A stretch of DNA of 43,775 nucleotides from Bacteroidota bacterium. Lineage in GTDB: Bacteria; Bacteroidota; Ignavibacteria; UBA10030; BY39. The translations under genes and the position numbers were made by a program. The notes under the pieces are model-generated. The model searched no databases. It was not told the DNA's origin and worked only from the letters and a program-made list of their open reading frames with translations. Location of the stretch: assembly GCA_030017895.1 (NCBI GenBank), contig JASEGV010000013.1, forward strand, positions 1 through 43,775, written 5' to 3'. Shown in pieces: positions 1 through 9,791 of the stretch (position 1 is its first letter; each line of letters opens with the position of its first letter).

Positions 1-1
1 A

Positions 2-478
2 AGTGTTTGGTGGTTCAGGACTTTAGGCACTCCACCGCCGCCCGACCCGTGTCAGCCGATAGATGCATTCTCCGTAATGGATCAGTTTACAGTATCAGAC
101 AATAATGGAAACAAACAGCAATTGTTTGCGCATAACGGTGGTCGCCGGCTCGCGTTAGGGTTAAGAGATTACGATATGCCTCCAGAGCCGATGGAAGGTG
201 TGTTTCATGCAAAGTTTCAGTCGGGAAAATTTGTGGAGGGCGTACCTCCTGGAAAAGGGATAAGCAAGATTCCTATCAAGATAAAAGATGCAAATTTCCC
301 AATAACAATCAATTGGAATATAAGACCTGAAAGTAACACAAAGTATTGGGTTTACAAAACAAAGAATCAGAAAATCGAACTAAGCGGAAAAGGTAGTACA
401 ACAATCAACAGTTTAGATGGCAATCTGCTTCTTATAGAAGCTCAAGCAATATCACCGGGCCCTTGCGAAGTTTATTAA
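2..478 (+). CDS. C-terminal part of a secreted protein of unknown function (5' end outside window)
   Basis: The frame is open from the left edge without a stop, so the ATG at 77 is probably internal and this is the last ~158 residues of a longer protein. The visible part has a proline run with a cysteine (PPPPDPC), a Gly/Arg stretch (NGGRRLALGLRDYDMPP) and a beta-rich tail. The 'LALGLRDYDMPPEP..GVFHAKF' arrangement resembles modules I associate with large extracellular proteins of Ignavibacteria that precede sorting domains, but I cannot name a function. It lies 16 bases before the next gene and probably shares its transcript. No sorting domain is present at its own C-terminus. Confidence 0.6.
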   Translation, partial: SVWWFRTLGTPPPPDPCQPIDAFSVMDQFTVSDNNGNKQQLFAHNGGRRLALGLRDYDMPPEPMEGVFHAKFQSGKFVEGVPPGKGISKIPIKIKDANFPITINWNIRPESNTKYWVYKTKNQKIELSGKGSTTINSLDGNLLLIEAQAISPGPCEVY

Positions 479-494
479 ATAGGAGAAAAGAAAT

Positions 495-1157
495 ATGAGA
501 TTATTTAAATTGCTTATTTTAATTCTTGTTTTGAATGTAATTTTGTATTCACAAGAAAATAAAGATGAAGGAAAGCAAATTCATCGAGTTTCTTTCTTAT
601 CCTCCGGTAATGTAATAGAATTATCGGTTCAAAATATATCGGAACTATCTTTATCAGGTATCAAGATAAACGTTAGCGATGCGCCATCGTGGATAAATTT
701 TAAATTTAAGGAGAAAATAATCGAGGCAATTGAATCGAATAGTGAAACTGCTTCCGAGTTTACTTTTTCAGTTGATAAGACAGCGATTGTAAATAAAGAA
801 CAGTCAATATCATTTACTATCTCAACACTTGCAGGAGAAGTATGGACGAAGCAAGTAAAAATCGTAGTAACTCCGCCGGAAAGGTTTGAGTTATATCAGA
901 ACTATCCGAACCCTTTTAACCCGTTAACAATTGTCAATTATAAATTGCCAATTGACAATTGGGTAATGTTAAAAGTTTACGATGTTTTGGGTCGTGAAGT
1001 GGCAACGCTTGTGGATGAGTTTAAAGAAGCCGGTTACCATGAGGTTGCCATTGATGGAACTAATTACTCGAGCGGTATATACTTTTATCAGATGACCGTT
1101 AATGATCAGAGCGGTAAAACAACTATCGCACGGAAGAGGATGATCATGATGAAGTAA
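495..1157 (+). CDS. Secreted protein with C-terminal T9SS sorting domain
   Basis: A 220-residue exported protein. Residues 1-19 form a signal peptide (MRLFKLLILILVLNVILYSQ). The middle is a beta-rich domain of unknown function. Residues ~132-220 are a type IX sorting domain: 'LYQNYPNPFNP', then 'LKVYDVLGREVATLVDE', 'GIYFYQM' and a basic end. In this family the domain directs export across the outer membrane and is removed or anchored at the surface. The start is supported by the purine-rich 'aggagaaaag' just upstream. A 34-base inverted repeat is embedded in frame in the sorting domain (see 928-961). A hairpin terminator follows the stop. Confidence 0.85.
   Translation: MRLFKLLILILVLNVILYSQENKDEGKQIHRVSFLSSGNVIELSVQNISELSLSGIKINVSDAPSWINFKFKEKIIEAIESNSETASEFTFSVDKTAIVNKEQSISFTISTLAGEVWTKQVKIVVTPPERFELYQNYPNPFNPLTIVNYKLPIDNWVMLKVYDVLGREVATLVDEFKEAGYHEVAIDGTNYSSGIYFYQMTVNDQSGKTTIARKRMIMMK
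928..961. repeat. Perfect 12-bp inverted repeat inside the sorting-domain coding region
   Basis: The left arm caattgtcaatt (928-939) and right arm aattgacaattg (950-961) are exact reverse complements around a 10-base spacer. The element encodes the stretch after 'NPLT' and before 'WVMLKVYD', so it stays in frame in a conserved part of the protein. Confidence 0.85.
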
Positions 1158-1186
1158 GAATTAAGATTTCAGATTTGATAATTAAC

Positions 1187-1238
1187 GAGCCGATTCAATC
1201 CGTTTCCGTCGAATGACGGATAACGGATGGGTCGGCTC
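1187..1238 (+). terminator. Large hairpin terminator after the T9SS gene
   Basis: The outer stem pairs gagccga (1187-1193) with tcggctc (1232-1238). The inner stem pairs atccgtttccgtc with gacggataacggat, with one bulge. A T-rich stretch (ttcaatttgttttt) follows. It separates the first two genes from the TPR gene. Confidence 0.75.
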
Positions 1239-1303
1239 TTCAATTTGTTTTTATCTCCGAAAAATCTAATATTTAGCAGGTTTAATAAATTTGGAATAAA
1301 AAA

Positions 1304-3259
1304 ATGACTAATCCATATTATAAAATAATAACTATAGCTTTTGTTCTAATATGTATGTTTTTCATACAAACGAATGCACAGGATAACGCCGACTCGCTTT
1401 ACAATGCTGCTATCGCTATCAAGGATCCGATACAAAAAATAAAAGCATTAGATGACTTACTGAATAAGTATCCCACAATCGACAACGCTGAGGGCATTCG
1501 AACTTCTATCTTCATAACATCATTGGAGACGCAAGACACTTTGTTAGTGATGCAAAAAGCTCAGGAGTTAATAAAAAATGCTGTCGATGTTGCCACAATT
1601 TATAATCGTGTTGCTTATTATTTTGCCGCAAACGGTTTTTGGTTAGATTCGGCATTGGCTTATTCGACAGTCGCAAATGAAGAATACGAGAAAGCTCAAG
1701 GTCGTAAACGTGTTCCCTTTATGGATACAAAAGCGCGGATATATTATAAGCGGGGTGAATACAATCAAGCTCTCGAAACTCAGCGCCAGGCACTCGCAAT
1801 TTATCCAAAAGAAAGAGAGTGGGACCCGAATTATGCAGAGTATTATTTTAATCTTGCATTATATATGTATAAAAACGATTTGACTCAAGATGGATTACGC
1901 CTGATGGCGCGGACTTCATTTTTCGGATTTGAGGAAGCTACGAAGCTGCTCGACGAAATATTCCAAAAAGAAAAATTACAGTTTACAAAGTACGATATTT
2001 ACAAAGCCGCTGCCGATGAGTATTTAAAAACAGCAACAGATATTAATGTTGCACGTTCTGTAGTTGCCCTCGGTTGGGCAAAACAAAATATTCTTCTCGA
2101 TGAAGCTTATGAGTTGGCAAACGCTTGTGTGGATGCAATCAATGAGAATACTTCTTTCGAGCAAGAGTCCAACCGCTATACAACACTAGGAGTTATCAAC
2201 GTTATTCGTGGAGATTACAAAGCAGGAATCGAAAATCTAAATCGGGCAATCAAATATAGCACACCATACGACACCGATTTGTATTTCTATTTGGGTAAGG
2301 CTTACGAGCAAGTTGGTGAAACTAAAAAAGCATTCGATTCCTATTTATCGGGTGTATTAGCTTTCTCACCGGAAAAAATTATCGAACGGTTGAAAACCTT
2401 ACACCCCATTTTGTATATTCATGGGCCTGAACTCGAAGAAATAATAAAAGCTGAAATTCAAAAAACTGAAAATTTCGAGGTTACTCATTTTAAAAAACCG
2501 GAAGAAAACAACAAAGTAGTTCTTGCCGAATTATTCACAGGCTCCGAATGTCGCCCCTGTCTTGCTGCCGATGTTGCTTACGATAAATTGATTGAGAGAT
2601 ACGAATCCAACACACTCGCAGTTTTAGAATACCACCTGCACATTCCCGCACCCGACCCGATGACAAACACCGACACTGAAGCTCGTGCAAAGTTCTACGG
2701 AGTTAACAGCACACCGGCTTCGATCATCGAAGGAATTGATAAAGCATCAGCAGGAGGTAACAAGGCAGTCGCAAAAAGCAGGTTCAATGTATTTACATCT
2801 ACAATAGAAAAATATTTATCGAATGTTCCGAAAGCAAATATCTCTTTAAAAAGTTCTATCAAAAAGAAAAACTTATCAATAATCTGTAATTCTTCTACAC
2901 CTGAAATAAATACAAACGATTTACGGTTACATATCGTTTTAGCTGAAGAAAAAGTGGACTATAAAGGATACAACACTGTTGCCGAACACAGGTTCGTTGT
3001 TCGGAAAATGTTCCCCTCACCCGAAGGACTCGCATTTGGAAATAAGAAAGAGCTTACTTATTCAACTAAAATAAATCTGAATCAAATTGAAGATTCCTTG
3101 AAAGTTTATTTGGATTCGATGGAGAAGCGGGCTAACCGGAAAGTATTTAAAGAAAAGAAACATCAAATAAATCATGATAATTTATTCATGGTAACGTTTG
3201 TGCAGAACAATGTTACAAAAGAAATATTTCAGGCAAGTGTTACTCAAGTAAAGAAATAA
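1304..3259 (+). CDS. Exported TPR protein with C-terminal thioredoxin-like domain
   Basis: A 651-residue protein. Residues ~1-25 are a signal peptide ending near 'FIQTNAQ'. Residues ~30-370 are helical with several TPR-like units, for example 'AKIYYKRGEYNQALETQRQALAIYP' read in pieces, and 'DLYFYLGKAYEQVGETKKAFDSYL'. Residues ~400-520 are a thioredoxin-like region: 'VVLAELFTGSECRPC' puts a CxxC at C416/C419, and 'VNSTPASIIEG' supplies the cis-proline loop. The final ~130 residues are beta-rich. The combination suggests a periplasmic or envelope redox/disulfide protein with a protein-binding scaffold. This is inferred from domains, and the substrate is unknown. It stands alone between a terminator and a sugar-nucleotidyltransferase. 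Confidence 0.75.
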   Translation: MTNPYYKIITIAFVLICMFFIQTNAQDNADSLYNAAIAIKDPIQKIKALDDLLNKYPTIDNAEGIRTSIFITSLETQDTLLVMQKAQELIKNAVDVATIYNRVAYYFAANGFWLDSALAYSTVANEEYEKAQGRKRVPFMDTKARIYYKRGEYNQALETQRQALAIYPKEREWDPNYAEYYFNLALYMYKNDLTQDGLRLMARTSFFGFEEATKLLDEIFQKEKLQFTKYDIYKAAADEYLKTATDINVARSVVALGWAKQNILLDEAYELANACVDAINENTSFEQESNRYTTLGVINVIRGDYKAGIENLNRAIKYSTPYDTDLYFYLGKAYEQVGETKKAFDSYLSGVLAFSPEKIIERLKTLHPILYIHGPELEEIIKAEIQKTENFEVTHFKKPEENNKVVLAELFTGSECRPCLAADVAYDKLIERYESNTLAVLEYHLHIPAPDPMTNTDTEARAKFYGVNSTPASIIEGIDKASAGGNKAVAKSRFNVFTSTIEKYLSNVPKANISLKSSIKKKNLSIICNSSTPEINTNDLRLHIVLAEEKVDYKGYNTVAEHRFVVRKMFPSPEGLAFGNKKELTYSTKINLNQIEDSLKVYLDSMEKRANRKVFKEKKHQINHDNLFMVTFVQNNVTKEIFQASVTQVKK

Positions 3260-3320
3260 TTTGAAATCTATCTGGGAATTGTATATATTATTGCCGTTTA
3301 ATTCACTAAATTAGAAAATA

Positions 3321-4295
3321 ATGCGAGCAATAATACCTGTTGCCGGAGAAGGAAGCCGGCTTCGACCACATACATATACTCTTCCCAAAGTTCTCCTCAA
3401 TGTTGCCGGGAAACCTATCATCGGGCACATCTTGGATAAAATAATCGAAGATGGGTTCGATGAAGCGACTATCGTCATTGGATATATGGGAGAAAAAATT
3501 ATCAACTATGTGAAATCAAACTACAAACTGAAAGTTGATTTCATCGAACAAGAAGAACGTTTGGGATTAGCACATTCGATTTACGTCTCGAGAGCTACCA
3601 TCCCTGACGAACCGGTTCTAATAATTTTGGGTGATACAATTTTTGATGTTGATCTCAAACCTGTTATTTCAGGAAAACATTCCTCGCTGGGTGTAAAATA
3701 TGTAGAAGACCCGCGCCGCTTCGGTGTAGCCATAACTCAAAACGGAATAATCTCAAAACTCATAGAGAAGCCCGAAGTTCCAACCAGTAATTTGGCTTTG
3801 GTAGGATTGTATTGGATAAAAAATCCAAAACTCTTATTGAAGTGCGTTTCAAATATTATTGAAAATAATATTAAGACACGCGGCGAGTTTCAACTAACCG
3901 ATGCACTCCAAAAAATGATAGACGATGGCGAGAAGATTACTGCATTCGATGTGGAGGGTTGGTACGACTGCGGCAAGCCCGAAACACTTCTTTCAACCAA
4001 CAAACATTTGTTGGATAAAAAATCGACAATCGAAAAAACCAACGGTATAGTAATAATACCACCGGTTTATATTTCGCCCAAAGCCAAAATCAGCGCCTCA
4101 ATTATCGGTCCTTACACCACTGTGGCTGATGACGCAGTTATTTATGATTCAATAGTACGAAACTCGATAGTCAGCGAAGAAGCAGAAATACAAAAATCGT
4201 TGTTGGACAATTCACTCATCGGTAATAAAGCAGTTGTTATTGGCGCCTTCCGGCGTATTAACATCGGCGATTCATCGGAAATAGATTTTTATTAA
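3321..4295 (+). CDS. Sugar-phosphate nucleotidyltransferase with left-handed beta-helix tail
   Basis: A 324-residue cytoplasmic enzyme of the NTP-transferase family (COG1208-like). It would join a sugar-1-phosphate to an NTP to give an NDP-sugar for polysaccharide or glycolipid synthesis. Residues 1-~225 are the GT-A-like catalytic domain, with the nucleotide loop 'VAGEGSRLRP', 'PKVLLNVAGKPI' and the metal/sugar segment 'ILGDTIFD'; 'EKPEVPTSNLALVGLYW' and 'GWYDCGKPETLL' are also family-like. Residues ~240-324 contain hexapeptide-type repeats (VYISPKAKISASIIGPY...), a trimerising beta-helix. Substrate (glucose or a relative) cannot be fixed from sequence. It sits 21 bases before metK, so co-transcription is likely although the functions differ. 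Confidence 0.85.
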   Translation: MRAIIPVAGEGSRLRPHTYTLPKVLLNVAGKPIIGHILDKIIEDGFDEATIVIGYMGEKIINYVKSNYKLKVDFIEQEERLGLAHSIYVSRATIPDEPVLIILGDTIFDVDLKPVISGKHSSLGVKYVEDPRRFGVAITQNGIISKLIEKPEVPTSNLALVGLYWIKNPKLLLKCVSNIIENNIKTRGEFQLTDALQKMIDDGEKITAFDVEGWYDCGKPETLLSTNKHLLDKKSTIEKTNGIVIIPPVYISPKAKISASIIGPYTTVADDAVIYDSIVRNSIVSEEAEIQKSLLDNSLIGNKAVVIGAFRRINIGDSSEIDFY

Positions 4296-4316
4296 TAATT
4301 AAAGGGATAATTTGTA

Positions 4317-5480
4317 ATGTCATATTTATTTACTTCGGAATCAGTCTCTGAAGGGCATCCTGATAAAATTGCAGACCAGATTTCGGATGCAGTTTTAGAT
4401 GCTTATTTAAGTAAAGATAAAAACGCACGTGTAGCATGCGAAACGTTTGTTACAACTAACTACGTATTAATCGGCGGGGAGGTTAAATCGAAATGTAAAA
4501 TTTCCGATGCAGAAATAATGGAAATAGCCCGCAAAACTATCCGCGAGATAGGTTATACAAAGCCGGAATATTTGTTCGAAGCAAACTTATGCCACATCGA
4601 AAATAAGATGCACAAACAATCGGGCGATATTGCAAAAGGTGTAGATAAAGGGGGCGCCGGCGACCAAGGTATGATGTTCGGTTATGCAACTTCCGAGACG
4701 CCTCAATTTATGCCGATGCCTCTGATGTTTGCCCACTCAATCGTGAAACGCTTGGCAGACATCCGGAAAAAAGAACCAGAATTAATTCCGTACTTGCGTC
4801 CCGATGCAAAATCGCAAGTAACCATCGAGTATAACGGAAAGATTCCAAAACGGGTCCACACGATTGTGGTATCCACACAACACGATCCAAAATATCGGAA
4901 AAAAATTATCACACAAAGTGTAATCAAGAAAGATATTCTCGAACATGTAACTAAAAAAGTTATTCCACCTGAATATCTTGATAGCAAAATTAATTATCAT
5001 ATAAATCCTACTGGGTCGTTCGAGATTGGCGGACCTCACGGCGACAGCGGTTTAACAGGTAGAAAAATTATTGTTGATACTTATGGTGGTAAAGCTCCTC
5101 ATGGAGGTGGTGCATTCTCAGGAAAAGACCCGACAAAGGTTGACCGCAGTGGCGCTTATGCTGCTCGCCATTTAGCCAAAAATATCGTTGCTGCCGAACT
5201 CGCCGATGAGTGTTTAATTCAAGTTGCTTACGCTATTGGTGTTGATCAACCTGTTTCAATTTATGTAAATACTTTTGGCACAGGCAAACTCCCCGATACG
5301 TTTATCGCTGAGTTTATTAAGAAAGAAATCGACCTTACACCGAAAGGAATTATCGATAGCTTAAAATTGAAACGTCCGATTTACAGGAAGACCGCTGCCT
5401 ATGGACACTTCGGACGGGATGAAGCAGAATTCAGTTGGGAAAAATTAGACTTAGTTAAACTTTTTAAAAAAGCTCATTAA
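4317..5480 (+). CDS. metK: S-adenosylmethionine synthetase
   Basis: A 387-residue cytoplasmic enzyme making S-adenosylmethionine from methionine and ATP; the length is normal. Family signatures are clear: N-terminal '[21 protein letters not shown]' in two parts, the ATP-binding '[12 protein letters not shown]', the P-loop-like '[19 protein letters not shown]' and the C-terminal 'GHFGR'. The next gene is ahcY, 24 bases downstream, which detoxifies the product of SAM-dependent methylation, so the pair forms a SAM-cycle unit. No SAM riboswitch can fit, since only 21 bases separate it from the preceding gene. It also supplies the methyl donor for the HsdM methylase further downstream. Confidence 0.97.
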   Translation: MSYLFTSESVSEGHPDKIADQISDAVLDAYLSKDKNARVACETFVTTNYVLIGGEVKSKCKISDAEIMEIARKTIREIGYTKPEYLFEANLCHIENKMHKQSGDIAKGVDKGGAGDQGMMFGYATSETPQFMPMPLMFAHSIVKRLADIRKKEPELIPYLRPDAKSQVTIEYNGKIPKRVHTIVVSTQHDPKYRKKIITQSVIKKDILEHVTKKVIPPEYLDSKINYHINPTGSFEIGGPHGDSGLTGRKIIVDTYGGKAPHGGGAFSGKDPTKVDRSGAYAARHLAKNIVAAELADECLIQVAYAIGVDQPVSIYVNTFGTGKLPDTFIAEFIKKEIDLTPKGIIDSLKLKRPIYRKTAAYGHFGRDEAEFSWEKLDLVKLFKKAH

Positions 5481-5504
5481 ACAATTCAAATAGATTGGTA
5501 AATT

Positions 5505-6785
5505 ATGGATCATAAAGTTGGAAAATATAAAGTTAAAGATATAAAATTAGCAAAAGAAGGAAAGAAATTAATCGAATGGGCAGAATCGCGCATGCCTGTT
5601 TTGATGGCTTTGCAGGAAAAATACCGGAAAACAAAACCATTCAAAGGTTATAAAATAGCCGGCTGTTTGCACGTTACAAAAGAAACTGCAGTGCTTGTAA
5701 AAACTTTTGTAGAAGCAGGCGCCGAAGTAAGCTGGAGCGGATGCAATCCACTCTCGACAAATGATATGGTGGCGGCGGCGTTAGCTCAGGAGGGTATTTC
5801 AATTTTCGCATGGCACGGTATGTTGGTCAAAGATTTTTACTGGTGCATCGAGGAGACGTTAAAATTTCATCCCAACTTGACATTGGACGATGGTGCCGAT
5901 CTCATTTTTACAATTCATAATAAGCATCCCGAATTTGCAGAAAAATATGTTATCGGCGGGACTGAAGAAACTACTACGGGAGTTCACCGCTTGCGTTCAA
6001 TGGCTGACGACGGCGCTTTAAAATATCCCGTTATTGCCGTGAACGATGCTGAAACAAAATGGGACTTTGATAATGTTTATGGAACGGGCCAATCAACATT
6101 AGACGGAATTTTAAGAGCAACGAGCATTTTACTTGCGGGCAAAAATATTGTAGTCGCAGGTTACGGACACTGCGGTAAAGGTGTTGCAATGCGGGCAAAA
6201 GGTATGGGCGCTAATGTAATAATAACCGAAGTAAAACCTACAGCCGCACTAAAAGCTAATTTGGACGGCATGCGTGTTATGACGATGGATGAAGCCGCAA
6301 AAATTGGTGATGTCTTTATAACTGCAACAGGTGTGAAGGATGTAATTGTTGAACGGCATTTCAAGACAATGAAGGAAGGCGCCATAGTTTGTAATACAGG
6401 ACATTACGATTGTGAAATTAATTTGGTCGAATTGCAGAAAGTATCGGGCTCTAAAAAAGATGTTCGACCCAACAACGAAAAATACTCGCTTAAAAACGGC
6501 AAGGGCATTTATGTTTTAGCTCAAGGACGATTAGTAAACCTAGCAGCAGCCGAGGGACATCCTTCGGAAGTAATGGATATGTCGTTTGCAAATCAATTCC
6601 TCTCGCAACTTCGGCTTGTTGAACTTCATAAAAAAGGTCGGCGGCTCGAAAACAGAGTTCATGATATTCCCGTAGAGCAAGACCAACACATCGCTGATTT
6701 GAAATTAAAAACTATGGGAATAAAAATTGATAAACTTACTCCCGAACAAAAAAAGTATATGGATGATTACTCAGCTGGTACATGA
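5505..6785 (+). CDS. ahcY: Adenosylhomocysteinase
   Basis: A 426-residue cytoplasmic, NAD-dependent enzyme that reversibly splits S-adenosylhomocysteine into adenosine and homocysteine, relieving product inhibition of methyltransferases. Visible features are 'CLHVTKETAVLVKTF', 'WSGCNPLSTNDMVAAAL', 'EETTTGVHRL', the NAD-binding 'VVAGYGHCGKGVAMRAKGMGA' Rossmann loop, 'NTGHYDCEIN' and the C-terminal 'ILAQGRLVNLAAAEGHPSEVMD'-like stretch (here VLAQGRL). It is the shorter bacterial/archaeal-type form of the enzyme (about 425 rather than 470 residues). It forms an operon with metK and is followed by a strong terminator. Confidence 0.97.
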   Translation: MDHKVGKYKVKDIKLAKEGKKLIEWAESRMPVLMALQEKYRKTKPFKGYKIAGCLHVTKETAVLVKTFVEAGAEVSWSGCNPLSTNDMVAAALAQEGISIFAWHGMLVKDFYWCIEETLKFHPNLTLDDGADLIFTIHNKHPEFAEKYVIGGTEETTTGVHRLRSMADDGALKYPVIAVNDAETKWDFDNVYGTGQSTLDGILRATSILLAGKNIVVAGYGHCGKGVAMRAKGMGANVIITEVKPTAALKANLDGMRVMTMDEAAKIGDVFITATGVKDVIVERHFKTMKEGAIVCNTGHYDCEINLVELQKVSGSKKDVRPNNEKYSLKNGKGIYVLAQGRLVNLAAAEGHPSEVMDMSFANQFLSQLRLVELHKKGRRLENRVHDIPVEQDQHIADLKLKTMGIKIDKLTPEQKKYMDDYSAGT

Positions 6786-6822
6786 TTAGCAAAGAATAGA
6801 TTAATCAATAAACAAATTAAAG

Positions 6823-6848
6823 GGCAATTCGGCAGAATTGCCTTTTTT
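6823..6848 (+). terminator. Rho-independent terminator after ahcY
   Basis: A perfect stem ggcaattc (6823-6830) / gaattgcc (6835-6842) with a 4-base loop, directly followed by six T. It ends the metK-ahcY transcript before the restriction operon. Confidence 0.9.
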
Positions 6849-6958
6849 GTTTATCTCTAAAGTATTCGGGATAACGATAAAGGATGCCGATCTTAATTTA
6901 TGAAATTGCCATTCTCACCTATTTTTTGTAAGTTTCTACCAATGAAAACTAAGAACAT

Positions 6959-9751
6959 ATGCATAACCAAAACCCGGAACAAATAGCAAGAGATAACATA
7001 GACAAGCAGCTTGTTGCTTCGGACTGGATTATACAAACCAAGGATAAAATCAATCTTGGCGCGGGGGTTGGTGTTGCTGTTCGTGAATATCAAACCGATA
7101 TAGGTCTTGCAGATTACATTCTCTTTGTGAACAGAAAACCTGTGGGAGTTATAGAAGCAAAACGTAAAGAGGAAGGCATTCATTTAACTACACATGAATC
7201 TCAAACCGAAGAATACGCAGCCTCAAAACTGAAATACCTGAACAACGAACCTCTCGTGTTTCTGTATGAAAGCACCGGCGATGTTACTCGTTTTACTGAT
7301 TACACAGATCCTAAACCTCGCTCTCGTGAGGTCTTCTCCTTCCATCGTCCCGAATCATTCAGCGAACTAATACAAAGAGATTCATCGCTTCGGAAACGAT
7401 TATTGAGTTTACCTATTCTACCAACGGATGGTTTGCGTGAATGCCAGATAAGAGCAATTACCAAGCTTGATGTTTCGTTTAAGCAAAACCGTCCCCGCGC
7501 GTTGATACAGATGGCGACAGGTTCGGGAAAAACATTTACCGCTATCACCGCCGTGTATCGATTGCTCAAGTTTGCCGGAGCCAAGCGTATTCTTTTCTTA
7601 GTCGATACCAAAAACTTAGGCGAGCAAGCCGAACAGGAATTTCTTGCGTATCAGCCGAATGACGATAATCGCAGATTCACAGAGTTGTATAATGTTCAGC
7701 GGTTGAGAAGCAGTTTCGTTCCAGGCGACGCGCAGGTTTGTATCAGCACTATTCAACGGTTGTATTCGATTCTAAAAGAAACGGAATTAGACGAAAGCGC
7801 GGAAGAGGAAAATCCAAACGAACGCAAATTCCAACCGAAAGAACCTGTGCCAGTTGCTTACAACGAAAAAGTTCCGATAGAGTTTTTTGATTTTATCGTG
7901 ATCGATGAATGCCATCGCAGTATTTATAATTTATGGAAGCAGGTGCTTGATTATTTCGATAGCTTCCTCATCGGGCTTACGGCAACACCTGACAATAGAA
8001 CATTCGGGTTCTTTAACCAAAACATCGTCAGCGAGTACACACACGAAGAAGCCGTCACTGACGGTGTGAATGTAGGCAGCGATGTCTTCATAATTGAAAC
8101 CGATATTACGAAAAAGGGAAGCGTTGTCTGGAAAGGTCAATACGTTGACCACCGCGATAAGCTGACACGCAAGAAACGCTGGCAGCAAACTGATGAAGAT
8201 GTTGTTTACTCGGCGACTCAGTTAGATGAATCTGTAGTGAACATCAATCAAATTCGTCTCATTGTAAAGACGTTGAAAGAACATTTTCCGGAGATATTTC
8301 CTGAACGCTTTGATGCCGACGGTAAGTTTGAAGTTCCGAAAACGCTTATCTTTGCCAAGTCCGATTCGCATGCCGATGATATTATACAGATCGTGCGGGA
8401 GGAATTTGCGGAAGAGAATAAGTTTTGCAAAAAGATTACCTACACTGCCGATAATCCGAAAAGCACGCTCGCACAATTCCGCAACGACTATTATCCGCGT
8501 ATTGCCGTTACCGTGGATATGATTGCAACTGGAACCGATGTTAAACCGCTGGAATGTTTGTTCTTTATGCGCGATGTGAAAAGCCGCAACTATTTTGAGC
8601 AGATGAAAGGGCGCGGCACGCGGACAATTACATTAGACGAATTGAAAAAAGTAACTCCGAGCGCAAAATATACCAAAGACCATTTTGTGATTGTGGATGC
8701 TATTGGTGTTACTAAAAGTTTAAAGACGGATAGCCGTCCGTTAGAAAAGAAACCTTCCGTGCCGTTAAAAGATTTACTCGGTGCGGTTGCAGTAGGGGCG
8801 CGAGATGAAGATTTGTTCACTTCGCTGGCAAACCGTTTGATACGACTTGAACGGCAAATTAACGAACAGGAACGGGCAAAGGTTGTTGAAAAAACAAAAG
8901 GGAAATCACTTGCACAGATAGCAAAAGAATTGCTATATGCTTACAATCCTGATGTTATAGAAGAGCTGGGAGAACAGATCAAGAATAAAATGCCGGACGA
9001 ATCTCCGGCTGCAATTGAATCCGCAGTACAAAAATCGCATTCTGCAATTATTGAAGAAGCTGCAAAAGTATTTACCGGAGAATTGAATACCTATATCGAA
9101 AACGTTCGCAAAACACACGAGCAACTGATTGATACGATCAACCGCGATACGCTTGTTGGCGTCGGATGGGATGGACAGAATAAAGCAAAGGCAGATGAGC
9201 TGATAAAAGAGTTTACTGCGTGGATTGAAGCAAACAAGAATGAGATTATTGCGTTACAGATTTTCTATAACCAGCCGTATCGGAGGCGCGAGCTTACGTT
9301 TACGATGATTAAAGAATTGTTGGACAAGCTGAAAAGCGATAAACCAGCGTTAGCACCTTTGAGGTTGTGGGATGCGTACGAACAACAAGAAACTGCCTTA
9401 GTGGGTATAACACAACGCAGTTCACCAAAAACGGAATTGGTTGCACTCGTTTCGTTGCTTCGCAAAGTAACGGGCATTGATAAGGTTCTTTCTCCGTATG
9501 ATAAGACGGTTGATAAAAATTTTCAGGAATGGGTTTTCAAAAAACAGGCGGGCGCTCTCAAATTTACGGATGAGCAAATGCAGTGGCTGAGAATGATCAA
9601 AGACCATATTGCGATAAGTTTCCATATTGAGAAGGACGATTTTGCATTGTCTCCTTTTGGCGATAATGGCGGATTGGGGAAAATGTGGGAATTGTTTGGC
9701 GAAAAGACGGATGAGATTATTATTGAGTTGAATGAGGTATTAGTAGCGTAA
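6959..9751 (+). CDS. hsdR: Type I restriction enzyme, R (endonuclease/translocase) subunit
   Basis: A 930-residue motor-nuclease of a type I system. It translocates DNA using ATP and cuts when the complex meets unmethylated target sites. The N-terminal nuclease domain has the PD-(D/E)xK pattern D52 and E66-A67-K68 ('GLADYILF', 'VGVIEAKRK'). The SF2 helicase core has Walker A 'ATGSGKT' (186-192), DECH box (316-319), 'TATP' (341-344) and motif VI 'QMKGRGTRT'. The C-terminal ~300 residues are helical and probably contact HsdM/HsdS. All catalytic motifs look intact. It is the first gene of the operon; hsdS follows after a small gene, and hsdM lies ~7.7 kb away. Length matches EcoEI-like HsdR proteins. 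Confidence 0.95.
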   Translation: MHNQNPEQIARDNIDKQLVASDWIIQTKDKINLGAGVGVAVREYQTDIGLADYILFVNRKPVGVIEAKRKEEGIHLTTHESQTEEYAASKLKYLNNEPLVFLYESTGDVTRFTDYTDPKPRSREVFSFHRPESFSELIQRDSSLRKRLLSLPILPTDGLRECQIRAITKLDVSFKQNRPRALIQMATGSGKTFTAITAVYRLLKFAGAKRILFLVDTKNLGEQAEQEFLAYQPNDDNRRFTELYNVQRLRSSFVPGDAQVCISTIQRLYSILKETELDESAEEENPNERKFQPKEPVPVAYNEKVPIEFFDFIVIDECHRSIYNLWKQVLDYFDSFLIGLTATPDNRTFGFFNQNIVSEYTHEEAVTDGVNVGSDVFIIETDITKKGSVVWKGQYVDHRDKLTRKKRWQQTDEDVVYSATQLDESVVNINQIRLIVKTLKEHFPEIFPERFDADGKFEVPKTLIFAKSDSHADDIIQIVREEFAEENKFCKKITYTADNPKSTLAQFRNDYYPRIAVTVDMIATGTDVKPLECLFFMRDVKSRNYFEQMKGRGTRTITLDELKKVTPSAKYTKDHFVIVDAIGVTKSLKTDSRPLEKKPSVPLKDLLGAVAVGARDEDLFTSLANRLIRLERQINEQERAKVVEKTKGKSLAQIAKELLYAYNPDVIEELGEQIKNKMPDESPAAIESAVQKSHSAIIEEAAKVFTGELNTYIENVRKTHEQLIDTINRDTLVGVGWDGQNKAKADELIKEFTAWIEANKNEIIALQIFYNQPYRRRELTFTMIKELLDKLKSDKPALAPLRLWDAYEQQETALVGITQRSSPKTELVALVSLLRKVTGIDKVLSPYDKTVDKNFQEWVFKKQAGALKFTDEQMQWLRMIKDHIAISFHIEKDDFALSPFGDNGGLGKMWELFGEKTDEIIIELNEVLVA

Positions 9752-9754
9752 AGC

Positions 9755-9791
9755 AATGATGAATTATGAACGATTAATGATGAATTATGAA
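9755..9791. repeat. 16-bp direct repeat at the start of the four-helix-bundle gene
   Basis: aatgatgaattatgaa occurs at 9755-9770 and again at 9776-9791, separated by cgatt. The second copy includes the start codon at 9787, so the duplication created or reshaped the translation start region. Confidence 0.8.

Noticed and set aside
77-478. Complete 133-residue gene starting at 77
   Set aside because: The same frame is open upstream to the window edge, no ribosome site precedes the ATG, and the coding pattern continues to the left.
4296-4316. SAM riboswitch in front of metK
   Set aside because: Only 21 bases separate metK from the previous gene, too few for any known SAM riboswitch.
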